Part shown: positions 5,815-13,691 of the stretch, in pieces | How the letters are laid out: each line of letters opens with the position of its first letter | Position numbering within the stretch: the stretch's first letter is position 1 | Source of the DNA: JACJYE01 sp964432875 | Lineage (GTDB): Bacteria; Bacteroidota; Bacteroidia; Chitinophagales; Saprospiraceae | DNA: 14,941 bases | Reading direction: 5' to 3' | Assembly: GCA_964432875.1 (NCBI GenBank) | Contig: CAYSPJ010000121.1 | Coordinates: 1 to 14,941 of the forward strand | The notes under the pieces: model-generated | Seen by the model: only the letters and a program-made list of their open reading frames with translations | Told to the model about the DNA's origin: nothing | Databases searched by the model: none | Made by a program: the position numbers and the translations under genes

Positions 5815-6498
5815 ATGTCAGCCAAGCACATCATCACCGTTTTTACCTGTGTCACTTTTCTGATTTCCAGCACCGCCGATCTAGCCGGCCAATCATCCGG
5901 CGAAGTAGTGTATAAGCGCACCTTCCCCTTTGGCGACAATATCCACTATTTCGATACGCTCCGTTTCAATGAAGGGGGATTGCTATATCTCGAGAAGCGG
6001 AAAAACACCGATCACAAAACCACCAGCGGCTATGACTTCAAAATAGGGGCCAAAGACGAAAGCTGGTACCTGGATTTGGGCACGTTCAATAGCCTTGCGC
6101 AAATATACACCCCCAAGGCTAAAGGATATTTACTGACAGAGCGGAAGGAAGAACGCATCGACTGGCAGTTGCACGATGAATACAAGATGATTGGGAAATA
6201 CAAAGCGCAAAAAGCAACTGCGGAGCACCCCAGGTCAGAGTTCGGAGAAACCATCGTGTGGTTCACCACTGCGATACCTGTATCTGGTGGGCCGGAGCGC
6301 CTTTGGGGGCTGCCCGGCCTCATCCTGGAGCGTGGGTGGACTGCGGGCGATTTCAAAGGAGGGTTCACTATGGAGTCCATCACCTTCAAGCCCATCGGCA
6401 AGTTGAAGCCCTCGGAGGGAGAGCTGGTCAAGGGCGATATGCAAGCTAAAGGGCGAAACAAAAGCGATCTCAAAAATTTGTTGAACCGCGGAAACTAA
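5815..6498 (+). CDS. GLPGLI family protein
   Basis: 227 aa from ATG 5815. The signature WGLPGLILE is present about two thirds of the way along, preceded by the usual aromatic/Asp-rich repeats (EVVYKRTF near the N-terminus, VWFTTAIPVSGGPERLWGLPGL). This is the TIGR01200-type GLPGLI family, found in Bacteroidota and typically adjacent to TonB-dependent or CarboxypepD_reg-like outer-membrane proteins; the molecular function is unknown. Residues 1-25 look like a signal peptide (MSAKHIITVFTCVTFLISST...), placing it in the periplasm or outer envelope. An in-frame GTG at 5764 would add 17 residues, but these are charged, lie before the signal peptide and overlap the stem-loop, so I prefer ATG 5815. 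The receptor gene begins 11 bp after the stop, indicating translational coupling. Confidence 0.9.
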   Translation: MSAKHIITVFTCVTFLISSTADLAGQSSGEVVYKRTFPFGDNIHYFDTLRFNEGGLLYLEKRKNTDHKTTSGYDFKIGAKDESWYLDLGTFNSLAQIYTPKAKGYLLTERKEERIDWQLHDEYKMIGKYKAQKATAEHPRSEFGETIVWFTTAIPVSGGPERLWGLPGLILERGWTAGDFKGGFTMESITFKPIGKLKPSEGELVKGDMQAKGRNKSDLKNLLNRGN

Positions 6499-6509
6499 TA
6501 TAGTGCACC

Positions 6510-9215
6510 ATGGCGAATTACGGTATAGCCCAAGTAGCGTGGTGCCTGCTTTGCCTTTTCCCCGCCCCGCTCATCGGGCAGCTGGAAATCAGTGGGCGCT
6601 TGTCCAATGCCCGTACCGGAGAGCCGGCGGCTTATGTGCAGGTCGTCCTCTACAAGTATCAATCCGATGAGATCCTCGCGTATCAGTTGGCGGATAGCAC
6701 CGGGGCTTTTACGCTCAAGGTGCCCGCCGCTGAAGGGGTTTTCACGCTCGCCACGAGAAGCCTTTCTTTCGAAGACATCGAGAAGCAGCTGGTGGTCGCC
6801 GACCGCCGGCAATCCTCGGTAAAAGTTGACCTCAGCCTGGAACCTAAAACCCATGATTTGAAAGGTGCCGAGGTGGTGAGCAAGCGCCCTCCGATTATCG
6901 TCAAGGAAGATACGATTATCTACGATGTGGCACATTGGGCCGATAGCTTCGATCAAACCCTGGAAGGGGTGTTGAAAAAAATACCGGGCTTTGAGGTGCT
7001 GGAGGACGGCGAGCTGAAAGTAAAGGGCAAGCAGATCCACAAAGTACTGATTAATGGCGAAGAGATCAACGATGGCGGCGCCGCCTTGCTTACGCGCGCC
7101 CTTTCGCCAGAGCGGGTCGCTTCGGTCGAGGTGCGCTTTAAAGAGCAAAACGAAAGGCTCAAAGAGTCCCTGCTAAGCCAGGATGATCTGGTCACGCTCG
7201 ACATCAAGCTCAAAAAAGATTTCGATCAGAGCCTCTTCGGCCGGCTCACGGGGACTTTGGGCCATCAGTCTGCGGTGGACTGGGGCGGGAAAGTGAATTT
7301 GTTCTCGCTCAAGCAGAAGGTCAAGCTGCAGCTGCTGGGCGAGCGCGATGCTTTTGGCGACCAAAGCATTTTCCTGCACCAAATCAAGAACCTCGGCGCG
7401 GAGGCTTTTGCGCAGATTTTTGAAATCCCCGCCGATTTCAACCGCTTGCAAGAGCGGCCTGGCTTCAACCAAGAGTTGTATGGGTTTCGCGAATACACCG
7501 GCAACGTCCTGGCCTCCGTAGGCCTGAATGGCAGGGTCAAGCTGCTGCCCTCGCTTGACCTTTTCTTTGGGTCGTACAATTATGCCAATGAACTGAGCCA
7601 ATACAACCGTTTTACGCAAGCCCCGCTCCAGTTGAGCGCGGATGGCGTACAGATTGCGCAGCGCAGCCTGGCCGAGATGGCGCACTCGAAAAACAAGCTC
7701 GAACTCACTTTCGATCAAGCGGACTGGAAAGCGCGCTACAACTTCAATTGGGTGCTGAGCAAACAGCTCGACCATCAAAACCAGGAAGTCGCCAACGGCG
7801 ACCGCTATGATTTTTCAAAAGAAGCCGTCCAGGATGAGCAGTACCACAACTTATTCCTCGAGCGCCGGCTATCGGAGCAGAGCGGATTGCAGCTCAACTT
7901 GTTGTATAGTAAGAATGAGCGCGAATTGCTCAACGTGCTTGAATACGAGAGCCTGGCTTACCGCCATTTTTTCGTGGGGACTGGCGCTGCGGCAGACTAC
8001 CTCGAGCAGTTGGTACCGGAGGAGCAGACGAAACTCGTCGGCAACTTGTTTTTCCAATTTGCGAGCCAAGTGGGCACCTTCAAAGCGGGCCTGCGCTACC
8101 TGCAGGAGCAACTGCTCGGCAAGAAGGAGCTGCTTACGCCCGAAAACGGCCAGGCGCCGGATGATGGCATCTGGTCGGCGGATTGGCAAAAGCGCAGCTT
8201 TGTGCAGTGGCTGCCCTACCTCAGCTATCAAGCCTCCTGGAGGCAGCTGCAGTTGAGTTCCCGCCTGGGCTATGCTTTCAATGGCTTCGACCAGTTTTCT
8301 CCAGGGCAAGCTGGGCGTGCATACAATGAGCTGCTGGATTGGCAGGCGAGGGCCAGTTATGAGATCAATGATGACAACGACATCCAGTTGTCCTACTCCC
8401 GGTCGGTGGCCCATTTACCCCTGCAGGCTTTGCTGCCAGCTTGGGAATTGACCGGTTTCCAAACGATTTCGATTCCAGGGCGGTTTGAGATGCGCCCTCA
8501 GCCGGAGCAAAGCGTAGAGCTTTCTGCAAGGACTTTTGCGCTTAGCGCCTACGGCATCGCGCTCGAAACAGCGGGGATATGGGGCAGTACCTTCAATTCT
8601 CCTGTGCTTAGTTTCAACGAATTTGGCCTGGTCGAGCAATACTTCAACCAGTTGCCTACGCGCTATGCGATCGCCGTGGGCAAGATCGGCAAGGTGTTTG
8701 AAGGTATCCCGTTGCAACTCAAGCTGGAGCCGAGCATCATCTACTACCTGCGGAGCAACCTCGACGCCAATGGCTTGGAAGCAGCCGTGCGCTCTACCGT
8801 CAAGACTTTGGATTTTAGCGCCTTCTCGGCCTTCAAACAAAAAAGCTACGACTTTGAAGCACGTTGGAAGTACTCTGCCTTTGGATTTGCCGCCGATGGC
8901 GATGCCGCCATCGGCGGGCAGCGCTTGCTCAGCGCTTTTTTGACGTATCATCAGAAGGTTTGGCAACAGAAAATCCAGTTGTCCACCACCGCCCGATACA
9001 GCAGTATCGAGGGGGATGGCAGCGCTAGTTTGCTGTTGTGGGATGCTGCGCTGCGCTATCGGCAGAAGAAAGCCGAGTTCTCCTTCATCGCGCACAACTT
9101 GTTCAATGCCGATCAGTTCCTTTTACAGGAGATTACCCCCGTCTTCTTTATCGACACGAGGAGAGCCGTCTTTGGCCGGTATTTCAAGATTGGCGCGACG
9201 CTGAATATCAATTGA
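6510..9215 (+). CDS. TonB-dependent receptor-like outer-membrane beta-barrel protein (CarboxypepD_reg-like)
   Basis: 901 aa. Signal peptide at about 1-23. Residues 25-110 form a CarboxypepD_reg-like beta-sandwich (ISGRLSNARTGEPAAYVQVVLYK..., the pattern common at the N-terminus of Bacteroidota receptors). A plug-like region follows at about 125-215 (DTIIYDVAHWADSFDQTLEGVLKKIPGFEV..., then the INGEEI and ALSPERVASVEV segments), and the rest is a long beta-barrel with alternating aromatic strands, ending in FKIGATLNIN. This is the outer-membrane beta-barrel family class (PF14905-like) that pairs with GLPGLI proteins. No clear TonB box is readable, so the energy source is uncertain. Substrate unknown; candidates are a peptide from the same operon, either imported or exported, or an envelope function unrelated to it. 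The gene is last in the operon, with a strong terminator about 180 bp downstream. Confidence 0.92.
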   Translation: MANYGIAQVAWCLLCLFPAPLIGQLEISGRLSNARTGEPAAYVQVVLYKYQSDEILAYQLADSTGAFTLKVPAAEGVFTLATRSLSFEDIEKQLVVADRRQSSVKVDLSLEPKTHDLKGAEVVSKRPPIIVKEDTIIYDVAHWADSFDQTLEGVLKKIPGFEVLEDGELKVKGKQIHKVLINGEEINDGGAALLTRALSPERVASVEVRFKEQNERLKESLLSQDDLVTLDIKLKKDFDQSLFGRLTGTLGHQSAVDWGGKVNLFSLKQKVKLQLLGERDAFGDQSIFLHQIKNLGAEAFAQIFEIPADFNRLQERPGFNQELYGFREYTGNVLASVGLNGRVKLLPSLDLFFGSYNYANELSQYNRFTQAPLQLSADGVQIAQRSLAEMAHSKNKLELTFDQADWKARYNFNWVLSKQLDHQNQEVANGDRYDFSKEAVQDEQYHNLFLERRLSEQSGLQLNLLYSKNERELLNVLEYESLAYRHFFVGTGAAADYLEQLVPEEQTKLVGNLFFQFASQVGTFKAGLRYLQEQLLGKKELLTPENGQAPDDGIWSADWQKRSFVQWLPYLSYQASWRQLQLSSRLGYAFNGFDQFSPGQAGRAYNELLDWQARASYEINDDNDIQLSYSRSVAHLPLQALLPAWELTGFQTISIPGRFEMRPQPEQSVELSARTFALSAYGIALETAGIWGSTFNSPVLSFNEFGLVEQYFNQLPTRYAIAVGKIGKVFEGIPLQLKLEPSIIYYLRSNLDANGLEAAVRSTVKTLDFSAFSAFKQKSYDFEARWKYSAFGFAADGDAAIGGQRLLSAFLTYHQKVWQQKIQLSTTARYSSIEGDGSASLLLWDAALRYRQKKAEFSFIAHNLFNADQFLLQEITPVFFIDTRRAVFGRYFKIGATLNIN

Positions 9216-9396
9216 TGTGTTGCAAGCCAAAAATTCTGCATTGCCCGAAAAAAGCCATACTTGCTATTAGCTTGCTGCCGCCCGCATCTGGGCTGATTGG
9301 TTAGCCCTATGTTACTTGGCTTACCTGTATTTTGACTGGAGTTGAACTGGTTGGTCTGAGTCAGGTCAAAGCAGAACCGCATTTATTTGAGATTAT

Positions 9397-9437
9397 CCCC
9401 AAAGCGCCGGCTTTTCCAGTCGGAGCTTTGGGGGTTT
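9397..9437 (+). terminator. Intrinsic terminator of the receptor operon
   Basis: CCCCAAAGC (9397-9405) is a perfect reverse complement of GCTTTGGGG (9425-9433), with an inner CCG/CGG pair (9407-9409 and 9421-9423) extending the stem after one mismatch, and a T-rich sequence (TTTCTGCTTGATTTTG) following. Stem strength and position support termination of the upstream + strand operon. Confidence 0.7.
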
Positions 9438-9502
9438 CTGCTTGATTTTGTAGCGGGTTGTTCTGAAACCCCAAGCTAAAATCTTGCGCCGTGCCGCGTT
9501 GC

Positions 9503-9531
9503 TTGAAACGAGAAAAAAAGGCCTACCTTTA
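9503..9531 (+). promoter_or_regulatory. Candidate promoter of the SDR reductase gene
   Basis: TTG at 9503-9505, an 18-nt spacer, then TACCTTTA at 9524-9531, matching TAnnTTTG at all but the last base. The start codon lies 27 nt further on. Confidence 0.5.
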
Positions 9532-9558
9532 CCAGTCAAATCCACAAAACAACAAGCC

Positions 9559-10581
9559 ATGTCTAAAACCGTCCTCCTCACCGGCGCAGCCGGCTACATC
9601 GGCACTTGGGTATGCAAATACCTGCTCGATGCGGGCTATACCGTGCGTGCCACCGTGCGCAACCGCCAGAAGGCCGAGCGCTATGCCCATTTGCAGCAGT
9701 TGGCCAATGAAAGCGCCGGCACCCTGGAAATCTGGGAAGCCGATCTGTTGAAAGCCGGGGCTTTTGACGAAGCAGCACAAGGCTGTACCGCGATCTATCA
9801 CGTCGCTTCGCCCTTCTTCATCAAAGTCAAAGACCCCCAAAAAGAGCTGATCGAGCCAGCTTTAGAAGGCACCCGCAACGTGTTGCAGGCCGCCACCCGC
9901 TCTGGCACGGTGCGCAAGGTCGTGCTGACTTCCAGTGTAGCAGCGATTTTTGGCGATAGCGCAGATATGGCCGCGCAGGGGCTGTCCGCCTTCACCGAAG
10001 CGCATTGGAATACGAGCAGTTCCGTGCAGCACCAGCCTTATTCCTACTCCAAAACCCTGGCTGAAAAGGAAGCCTGGGCCATCGCCGATGCTCAGGACCA
10101 GTGGCAGCTCGTGGTGATCAACCCGTCCTTTGTGATGGGCCCGCCCCTGGGGCCACAGCCGGATTCAGAGAGTGTGCAGTTCCTCCGGAATTTCCTCAAC
10201 GGCCAATACGCTGCAGGCGTACCTGACCTTCGCTTCGGCTTCGTGGACGTGCGCGAGGTGGCGCGTGCCCATTTGCTGGCGGGCGAAAACCCGCAGGCGG
10301 AGGGCCGGCATATCCTTTGCAAGGAAGTACTGAACCTGGTGGAATTCGGGCAGCTCGTCAAAAAAGTAGCTGGCCGGCGCCTGCGCCTGCCTTCCTCGCC
10401 CTCGCCCAAATGGCTGATGGCGCTGCTAGGCCCGCTTTTCGGCGTCACCCGCCAGTTCGTGCTCCGCAACGTGGGCTACCCCCTGGCTTTCGATAATGCC
10501 AAGAGCCGCAGCGCCCTGGGCATCACTTATCGCCCGCTGGAAGAGACAGTAGGGGAGATGATCCGGGCAATCGATCGCTAA
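9559..10581 (+). CDS. NAD(P)-dependent extended SDR, dihydroflavonol-4-reductase-like aldehyde/ketone reductase
   Basis: 340 aa. The N-terminal Rossmann fold has TGAAGYIG (residues 8-15, GxxGxxG) and an Arg-rich turn after the second strand (ATVRN), suggesting NADP(H) preference. The catalytic Ser lies in LTSSVAA (about 125-126), and YxxxK is Tyr161-Lys165 (YSYSK), followed by the TLAEKEAW helix typical of the DFR/cinnamyl-alcohol/methylglyoxal reductase-like group. The NPSFVMGPPLGPQ segment is also characteristic. Expected role: cytoplasmic NADPH-dependent reduction of an aldehyde or ketone; the physiological substrate cannot be read. A TTG start at 9484 would add 25 residues lying over the promoter, so I chose ATG 9559 (MSKTVLLTG). 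It converges on the T9SS gene with only 6 bp between stops. Confidence 0.93.
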   Translation: MSKTVLLTGAAGYIGTWVCKYLLDAGYTVRATVRNRQKAERYAHLQQLANESAGTLEIWEADLLKAGAFDEAAQGCTAIYHVASPFFIKVKDPQKELIEPALEGTRNVLQAATRSGTVRKVVLTSSVAAIFGDSADMAAQGLSAFTEAHWNTSSSVQHQPYSYSKTLAEKEAWAIADAQDQWQLVVINPSFVMGPPLGPQPDSESVQFLRNFLNGQYAAGVPDLRFGFVDVREVARAHLLAGENPQAEGRHILCKEVLNLVEFGQLVKKVAGRRLRLPSSPSPKWLMALLGPLFGVTRQFVLRNVGYPLAFDNAKSRSALGITYRPLEETVGEMIRAIDR

Positions 10582-10587
10582 CGCAGT

Positions 10588-11331
10588 TCATCGCTGCACT
10601 ACCAGCTTCCGCACCAGTTCTGCCGCCTCAAACCGCAGGCGCAGCAGGTAAACTCCATTGGGCAGCCGGGAGACATCCAGCTGGTGGCGGGCTTCGTTGA
10701 CGACGGCATTTTCTAGTAGCAGCTGGCCATTGGCGGAGAAGAGCGCCAGCTCGTAGTCGAGCGCGATCTGCAGGTCGATGGTGGCTTCGGTAGAAGCCGG
10801 AAGGGGATATACGCTCAGGAGGCGCTCCAGTGTCGCTTTGTCCGGCACGTCGCGCTGCTCGGCGCAGCCGCCCGCGATGATATTCTTTTTGAAATTTTGA
10901 TACGACTCCAGCCGCCATTTGCCATCGGCGAACAGCTCGACCTGGCCGTCGACGATTTCCAGGAAATCCTGCTGGCATGCGTTTTGGAACGCGAAGGTAA
11001 ACCAATCGGTAGGCCCGTCGGCGATGGCTTCGCCCAGGTGCACGACCAGCTCATCACCGATGCTGAAAGCTTCGAAGCTGGGGTCGCAGGAAGTGCCCCG
11101 GCTGGCCAGGATCGTCAGCGTGTCGTGCTGGACGGCGCCTTGCAGGGGGTCTTCCACGGCCACGTCGATCCAAAGCCCATACTGGTATACCGTCGTATTG
11201 AAGATACGCACCTTGGCCACTGCGGATTGCGGGGTGATGAGCTCACAGAAAGACGTGAAGTATAAGCAGGAGCAGCACAGCGCCCAAGCGGGTAGGAGGT
11301 AAAAAGCGGAAAGGGTAAAGATTTTTTTCAT
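10588..11331 (-). CDS. T9SS-secreted protein with TIMP/NTR-like cysteine domain and type A sorting domain
   Basis: 247 aa from the MKKIFTLS start (the upstream 26 in-frame residues are charged and unlike a signal). Signal peptide about 1-17. The mature N-terminus begins near a C-x-C pair (Cys20, Cys22) followed by FC at Cys29, then Cys82, Cys119 and Cys156. Offsets from Cys20 are +2, +9, +62, +99 and +136, close in order and spacing to the six cysteines of the TIMP/netrin-like (NTR) N-domain (1, 3, 13, 72, 101, 126 in TIMPs), and the contexts CSC...FCE, VAKVRI, TSCDPSFEAFSIGDELVV, NACQQDF and AGGC resemble that fold. An extra Cys19 precedes the C-x-C pair. Residues from about 175 (VYPLPAS...PNGVYLLRL...LVRKLVVQR) form a T9SS type A C-terminal sorting domain, so the protein should be exported across the outer membrane and anchored or released. 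Ligand unknown; protease inhibition is only a possibility. Confidence 0.85.
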   Translation of the reverse strand: MKKIFTLSAFYLLPAWALCCSCLYFTSFCELITPQSAVAKVRIFNTTVYQYGLWIDVAVEDPLQGAVQHDTLTILASRGTSCDPSFEAFSIGDELVVHLGEAIADGPTDWFTFAFQNACQQDFLEIVDGQVELFADGKWRLESYQNFKKNIIAGGCAEQRDVPDKATLERLLSVYPLPASTEATIDLQIALDYELALFSANGQLLLENAVVNEARHQLDVSRLPNGVYLLRLRFEAAELVRKLVVQR

Positions 11332-11845
11332 AGCGTTATTTTTGCTGTGGTAACGAAAGCAATCCAGCTTATGCTGCTCTGGTAGTCTATGCCCTCCTGT
11401 TTTGGGCATTTGCCTCGCTCTCGCTTCAATGCTCTAAAGGGCAAGACCTCTGTCCTATCGTAGGATCGTGGCCGTAGCCAAGCAGGGCTGCACTCATCAT
11501 CAAGGACGTGTGTGGAGGGGCTGGCGTTGGGAGGAGATGAATAAAATGCCCATGCCCCGATTGCCCCAATGCGTGTGTCACTGCCTGGATTAGGCGCATG
11601 AGTTTTGCGCCGGGCAGGCTTGCCCGCTTATCGCCCCCATGTACTTAATAGATTCCACCTAAAAATTTGGCAATATCTCATATCCTTGGTATTTTTCCCG
11701 CCTGATTGCAGGATTTTAAACAATAGTGCGATGATTGGGCAGGAGGAATAAAGCGGTGAGCCAAGCCCTGAGCGGCAAGCTCCAAGCAACTGGAAGCCAT
11801 CCCCTTGCCCCATCTCCACCTCACAAACACAAAACTCGAACAGAA
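11332..11845. other. Divergent intergenic region (T9SS gene / acyl-CoA synthetase)
   Basis: 514 bp without a supported gene. It should hold the promoters of the minus-strand T9SS gene and the plus-strand synthetase, but no box matches TAnnTTTG well; the nearest is TATCCTTG around 11680 with no correctly spaced TTG. Two adjacent perfect hairpins lie at 11593-11626 (listed separately). The synthetase reading frame is open back to 11735, but that part lacks family similarity. Confidence 0.6.
11593..11626. repeat. Two adjacent perfect hairpins
   Basis: GGCGCA (11593-11598) pairs with TGCGCC (11606-11611), and immediately next CGGGCA (11611-11616) pairs with TGCCCG (11621-11626). CTGCC at 11581-11585 can alternatively pair with GGCAG at 11613-11617, so two mutually exclusive folds exist. 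No T-run follows. A regulatory role is possible but unproven. Confidence 0.45.
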
Positions 11846-13510
11846 ATGAAACTCCAACCCGCACTCCACTACTTCTACCACTGGGAGCAGCACGCGCCCG
11901 ATGAAGTCTATCTCCGCCAGCCTTTTGGCGACAACTGGGAAGAATACACCTGGGGCCAGGTCGGCCAGATGGCGCGTCGGCTCGCTACTGGGCTGCATTC
12001 GCTCGGGCTCGAGCCGGGCAGCCACATCGGCCTGGTGTCGAAGAACTGCCGCGAGTGGATTATCGCCGATCTGGCCATCATGATGGGCGGCTACATCTCG
12101 GTGCCTTTTTTTCCCACCCTGCGCTCCGACCAGATCCGGCAGGTGCTGGAGCTGGGTGACGTGAAAGCCCTCTTCGTAGGCAAGCTCGAAGACTGGGAAG
12201 AGATGCAGCAGGGGGTGCCGGAAGACATGCCCGTCATCGCCTTCCCGCATTACGAGGGCAACTCCCGCGTGGAGCGGGGCGAGCAGTGGGCCGACTTCAT
12301 CAGCCGCTTCGAGCCGTTGGCGGGCAACCCCCTACCCGACGTCGATAGCCTCATGACCGTCATTTTTACCTCCGGCACGACGGGCGTGCCCAAGGGGGTG
12401 ATGCTGTCTTATCGCAAAGTAGCTCTGCTGGTCAAATCTGAGAAAGACAACGACCTCTTGGGCGTGAGCCGGGGCGAGAACCACCTGTTTTCCTACCTGC
12501 CGCTCAACCATATCGCTGAGCGGGCGCTCACCGAGGTGCTCAGCATCGTCTATAAAGGCCAGGTCTCCTTCGTAGAGAGCATGGACAGTTTCGCCCGCAA
12601 CCTGCAGGCGGTGCAGCCCACGCTATTCTTCGCTGTGCCCCGCATCTGGACCAAGTTTCACCTCGGCCTGCTGGAGCGCATGCCGCAAAAGCGCCTCAAC
12701 CGCTTGCTGAGCATCCCCTTGCTCTCTGGCCTCGTCAAGAAAAAAATCCACAAAGCGCTGGGCCTGAGCCGTGCGCGGGTGATGATCACTGCGGCCGCGC
12801 CCATGCCCGACAGCCTCAAGGCCTGGTACGCCCGCCTGGGCATCCAGATCCAGGAGATCTATGGGCTGACCGAGACTTGTGGCGGCGTGGTCATCTCGAC
12901 CCGGGGCAGCTCCGCTCTCGGCACCGTCGGCAAAGTCATCCCGGGTGCTGAGCTGGCCATCGACCCCGAGTCGGGCGAAGTACTGGCCCGCGCCCCCTGG
13001 CTGATGGACGGCTACTACAAAAACCCGGAAAAGACCGCGGAGGTCTTCCGCGACGGCTGGTTCCATACGGGCGACCGCGGCGAGCTGGATGCCCAGGGCA
13101 ACCTCCGCCTCACTGGCCGCATCTCCGAAACCTTCAAAACCGCCAAAGGCAAATTTGTGGTGCCGGCCCCCATCGAATGGGAATTCGCCGTCAATCCCGA
13201 CATCGAGCAGGTCTGCGTCACTGGCCTGGGCCTGGCGCAGCCTATCGCCCTGGCCGTACTCTCCGAGCTGGGCCGCGCCAAAGCTCAGTCCGAGATCGAG
13301 AAAAGCTTGCACGAAACCCTCCAAGCCGTCAACGACAGGCTGGCTGCTTACGAGAAAATCGCCGCCCTGGTCGTCACCCGCGAGCTGTGGAGCGTGGAAA
13401 ATGGCCTGCTGACGCCTACCCTCAAAGTCAAGCGCCACGAACTGGATAAGCGCTACGGGCATTTGTTTGAGCAATGGGGGGCCGGGAAGCTGGCGGTGGT
13501 CTGGGAATAA
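11846..13510 (+). CDS. Long-chain fatty-acid-CoA ligase (AMP-forming acyl-CoA synthetase)
   Basis: 554 aa ANL-superfamily enzyme of the FAA1/long-chain type (COG1022-like). It activates a fatty acid with ATP to acyl-AMP and transfers it to CoA, at the inner face of the cytoplasmic membrane. Motifs: P-loop TSGTTGVPKG at 175-184; YLPLNHIAER at about 217-226, typical of the long-chain branch; YGLTE at 339-343; TGD at 408-410, followed by the GRISETFKTAKGKFV hinge; and a C-terminal LLTPTLKVKR (521-530) that supplies the catalytic lysine. The start at 11846 (MKLQPALHYF) fits family beginnings. The reading frame runs 37 codons further upstream without family similarity. Length is slightly short compared with FadD-type enzymes of about 560-600 aa but appears complete. 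Substrate chain length is inferred from family only. Confidence 0.95.
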   Translation: MKLQPALHYFYHWEQHAPDEVYLRQPFGDNWEEYTWGQVGQMARRLATGLHSLGLEPGSHIGLVSKNCREWIIADLAIMMGGYISVPFFPTLRSDQIRQVLELGDVKALFVGKLEDWEEMQQGVPEDMPVIAFPHYEGNSRVERGEQWADFISRFEPLAGNPLPDVDSLMTVIFTSGTTGVPKGVMLSYRKVALLVKSEKDNDLLGVSRGENHLFSYLPLNHIAERALTEVLSIVYKGQVSFVESMDSFARNLQAVQPTLFFAVPRIWTKFHLGLLERMPQKRLNRLLSIPLLSGLVKKKIHKALGLSRARVMITAAAPMPDSLKAWYARLGIQIQEIYGLTETCGGVVISTRGSSALGTVGKVIPGAELAIDPESGEVLARAPWLMDGYYKNPEKTAEVFRDGWFHTGDRGELDAQGNLRLTGRISETFKTAKGKFVVPAPIEWEFAVNPDIEQVCVTGLGLAQPIALAVLSELGRAKAQSEIEKSLHETLQAVNDRLAAYEKIAALVVTRELWSVENGLLTPTLKVKRHELDKRYGHLFEQWGAGKLAVVWE

Positions 13511-13524
13511 GGTGTTCAAGGCTG

Positions 13525-13572
13525 GCCCTGTGAAATAGAGGCTTCGCCTCTGACGGAGTCATTTCACAGGGC
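13525..13572. repeat. Branched stem-loop element with 12-bp perfect arms
   Basis: GCCCTGTGAAAT (13525-13536) and ATTTCACAGGGC (13561-13572) are exact reverse complements. Nested inside are a second perfect hairpin, AGAGGC-TTC-GCCTCT (13537-13551), and a small GAC-GGA-GTC hairpin (13552-13560). Together they fold as a three-way junction with almost no unpaired bases. It starts 15 bp after the synthetase stop, so it may end or protect that transcript, or be a dispersed palindromic repeat. Confidence 0.75.
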
Positions 13573-13573
13573 T

Positions 13574-13637
13574 GGGGTGTGGCTGGGGGCAATTGGCAAT
13601 TGGCAATTGGCAATTGGCAATTGGGGTGTGGCTGGGG
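13574..13637. repeat. (CAATTGG)5 tandem array flanked by 15-bp direct repeats
   Basis: Five perfect 7-bp CAATTGG units run from 13590 to 13624. The array is bracketed by identical copies of GGGGTGTGGCTGGGG at 13574-13588 and 13623-13637, the second copy overlapping the last unit by two bases. Every unit contains the palindrome CAATTG. Confidence 0.85.
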
Positions 13638-13691
13638 ACAACAAAAGCAAGCAAGCGCCCATAGGGCATCCCGGACGAACGTAGTGAGAGC

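Larger units (their letters stand above)
9216..9558. other. Intergenic region with terminator and reductase promoter
   Basis: Apart from the terminator (9397-9437) and the candidate promoter (9503-9531), this stretch holds only a minor 5-bp inverted repeat, GGGCT (9290-9294) and AGCCC (9303-9307). Short frames here have no family features. A TTTTG-containing word near 9330-9340 lacks a properly spaced -33 element. Confidence 0.6.

Noticed and set aside
5189..9215. Lanthipeptide or radical-SAM RiPP cluster
   Set aside because: No LanB/LanC/LanM, radical SAM enzyme, protease-containing ABC transporter or GG-type leader is present; the peptides have ordinary Sec-like signals.
13590..13624. CRISPR array
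   Set aside because: The units are 7 bp and contiguous, with no spacers and no cas genes.
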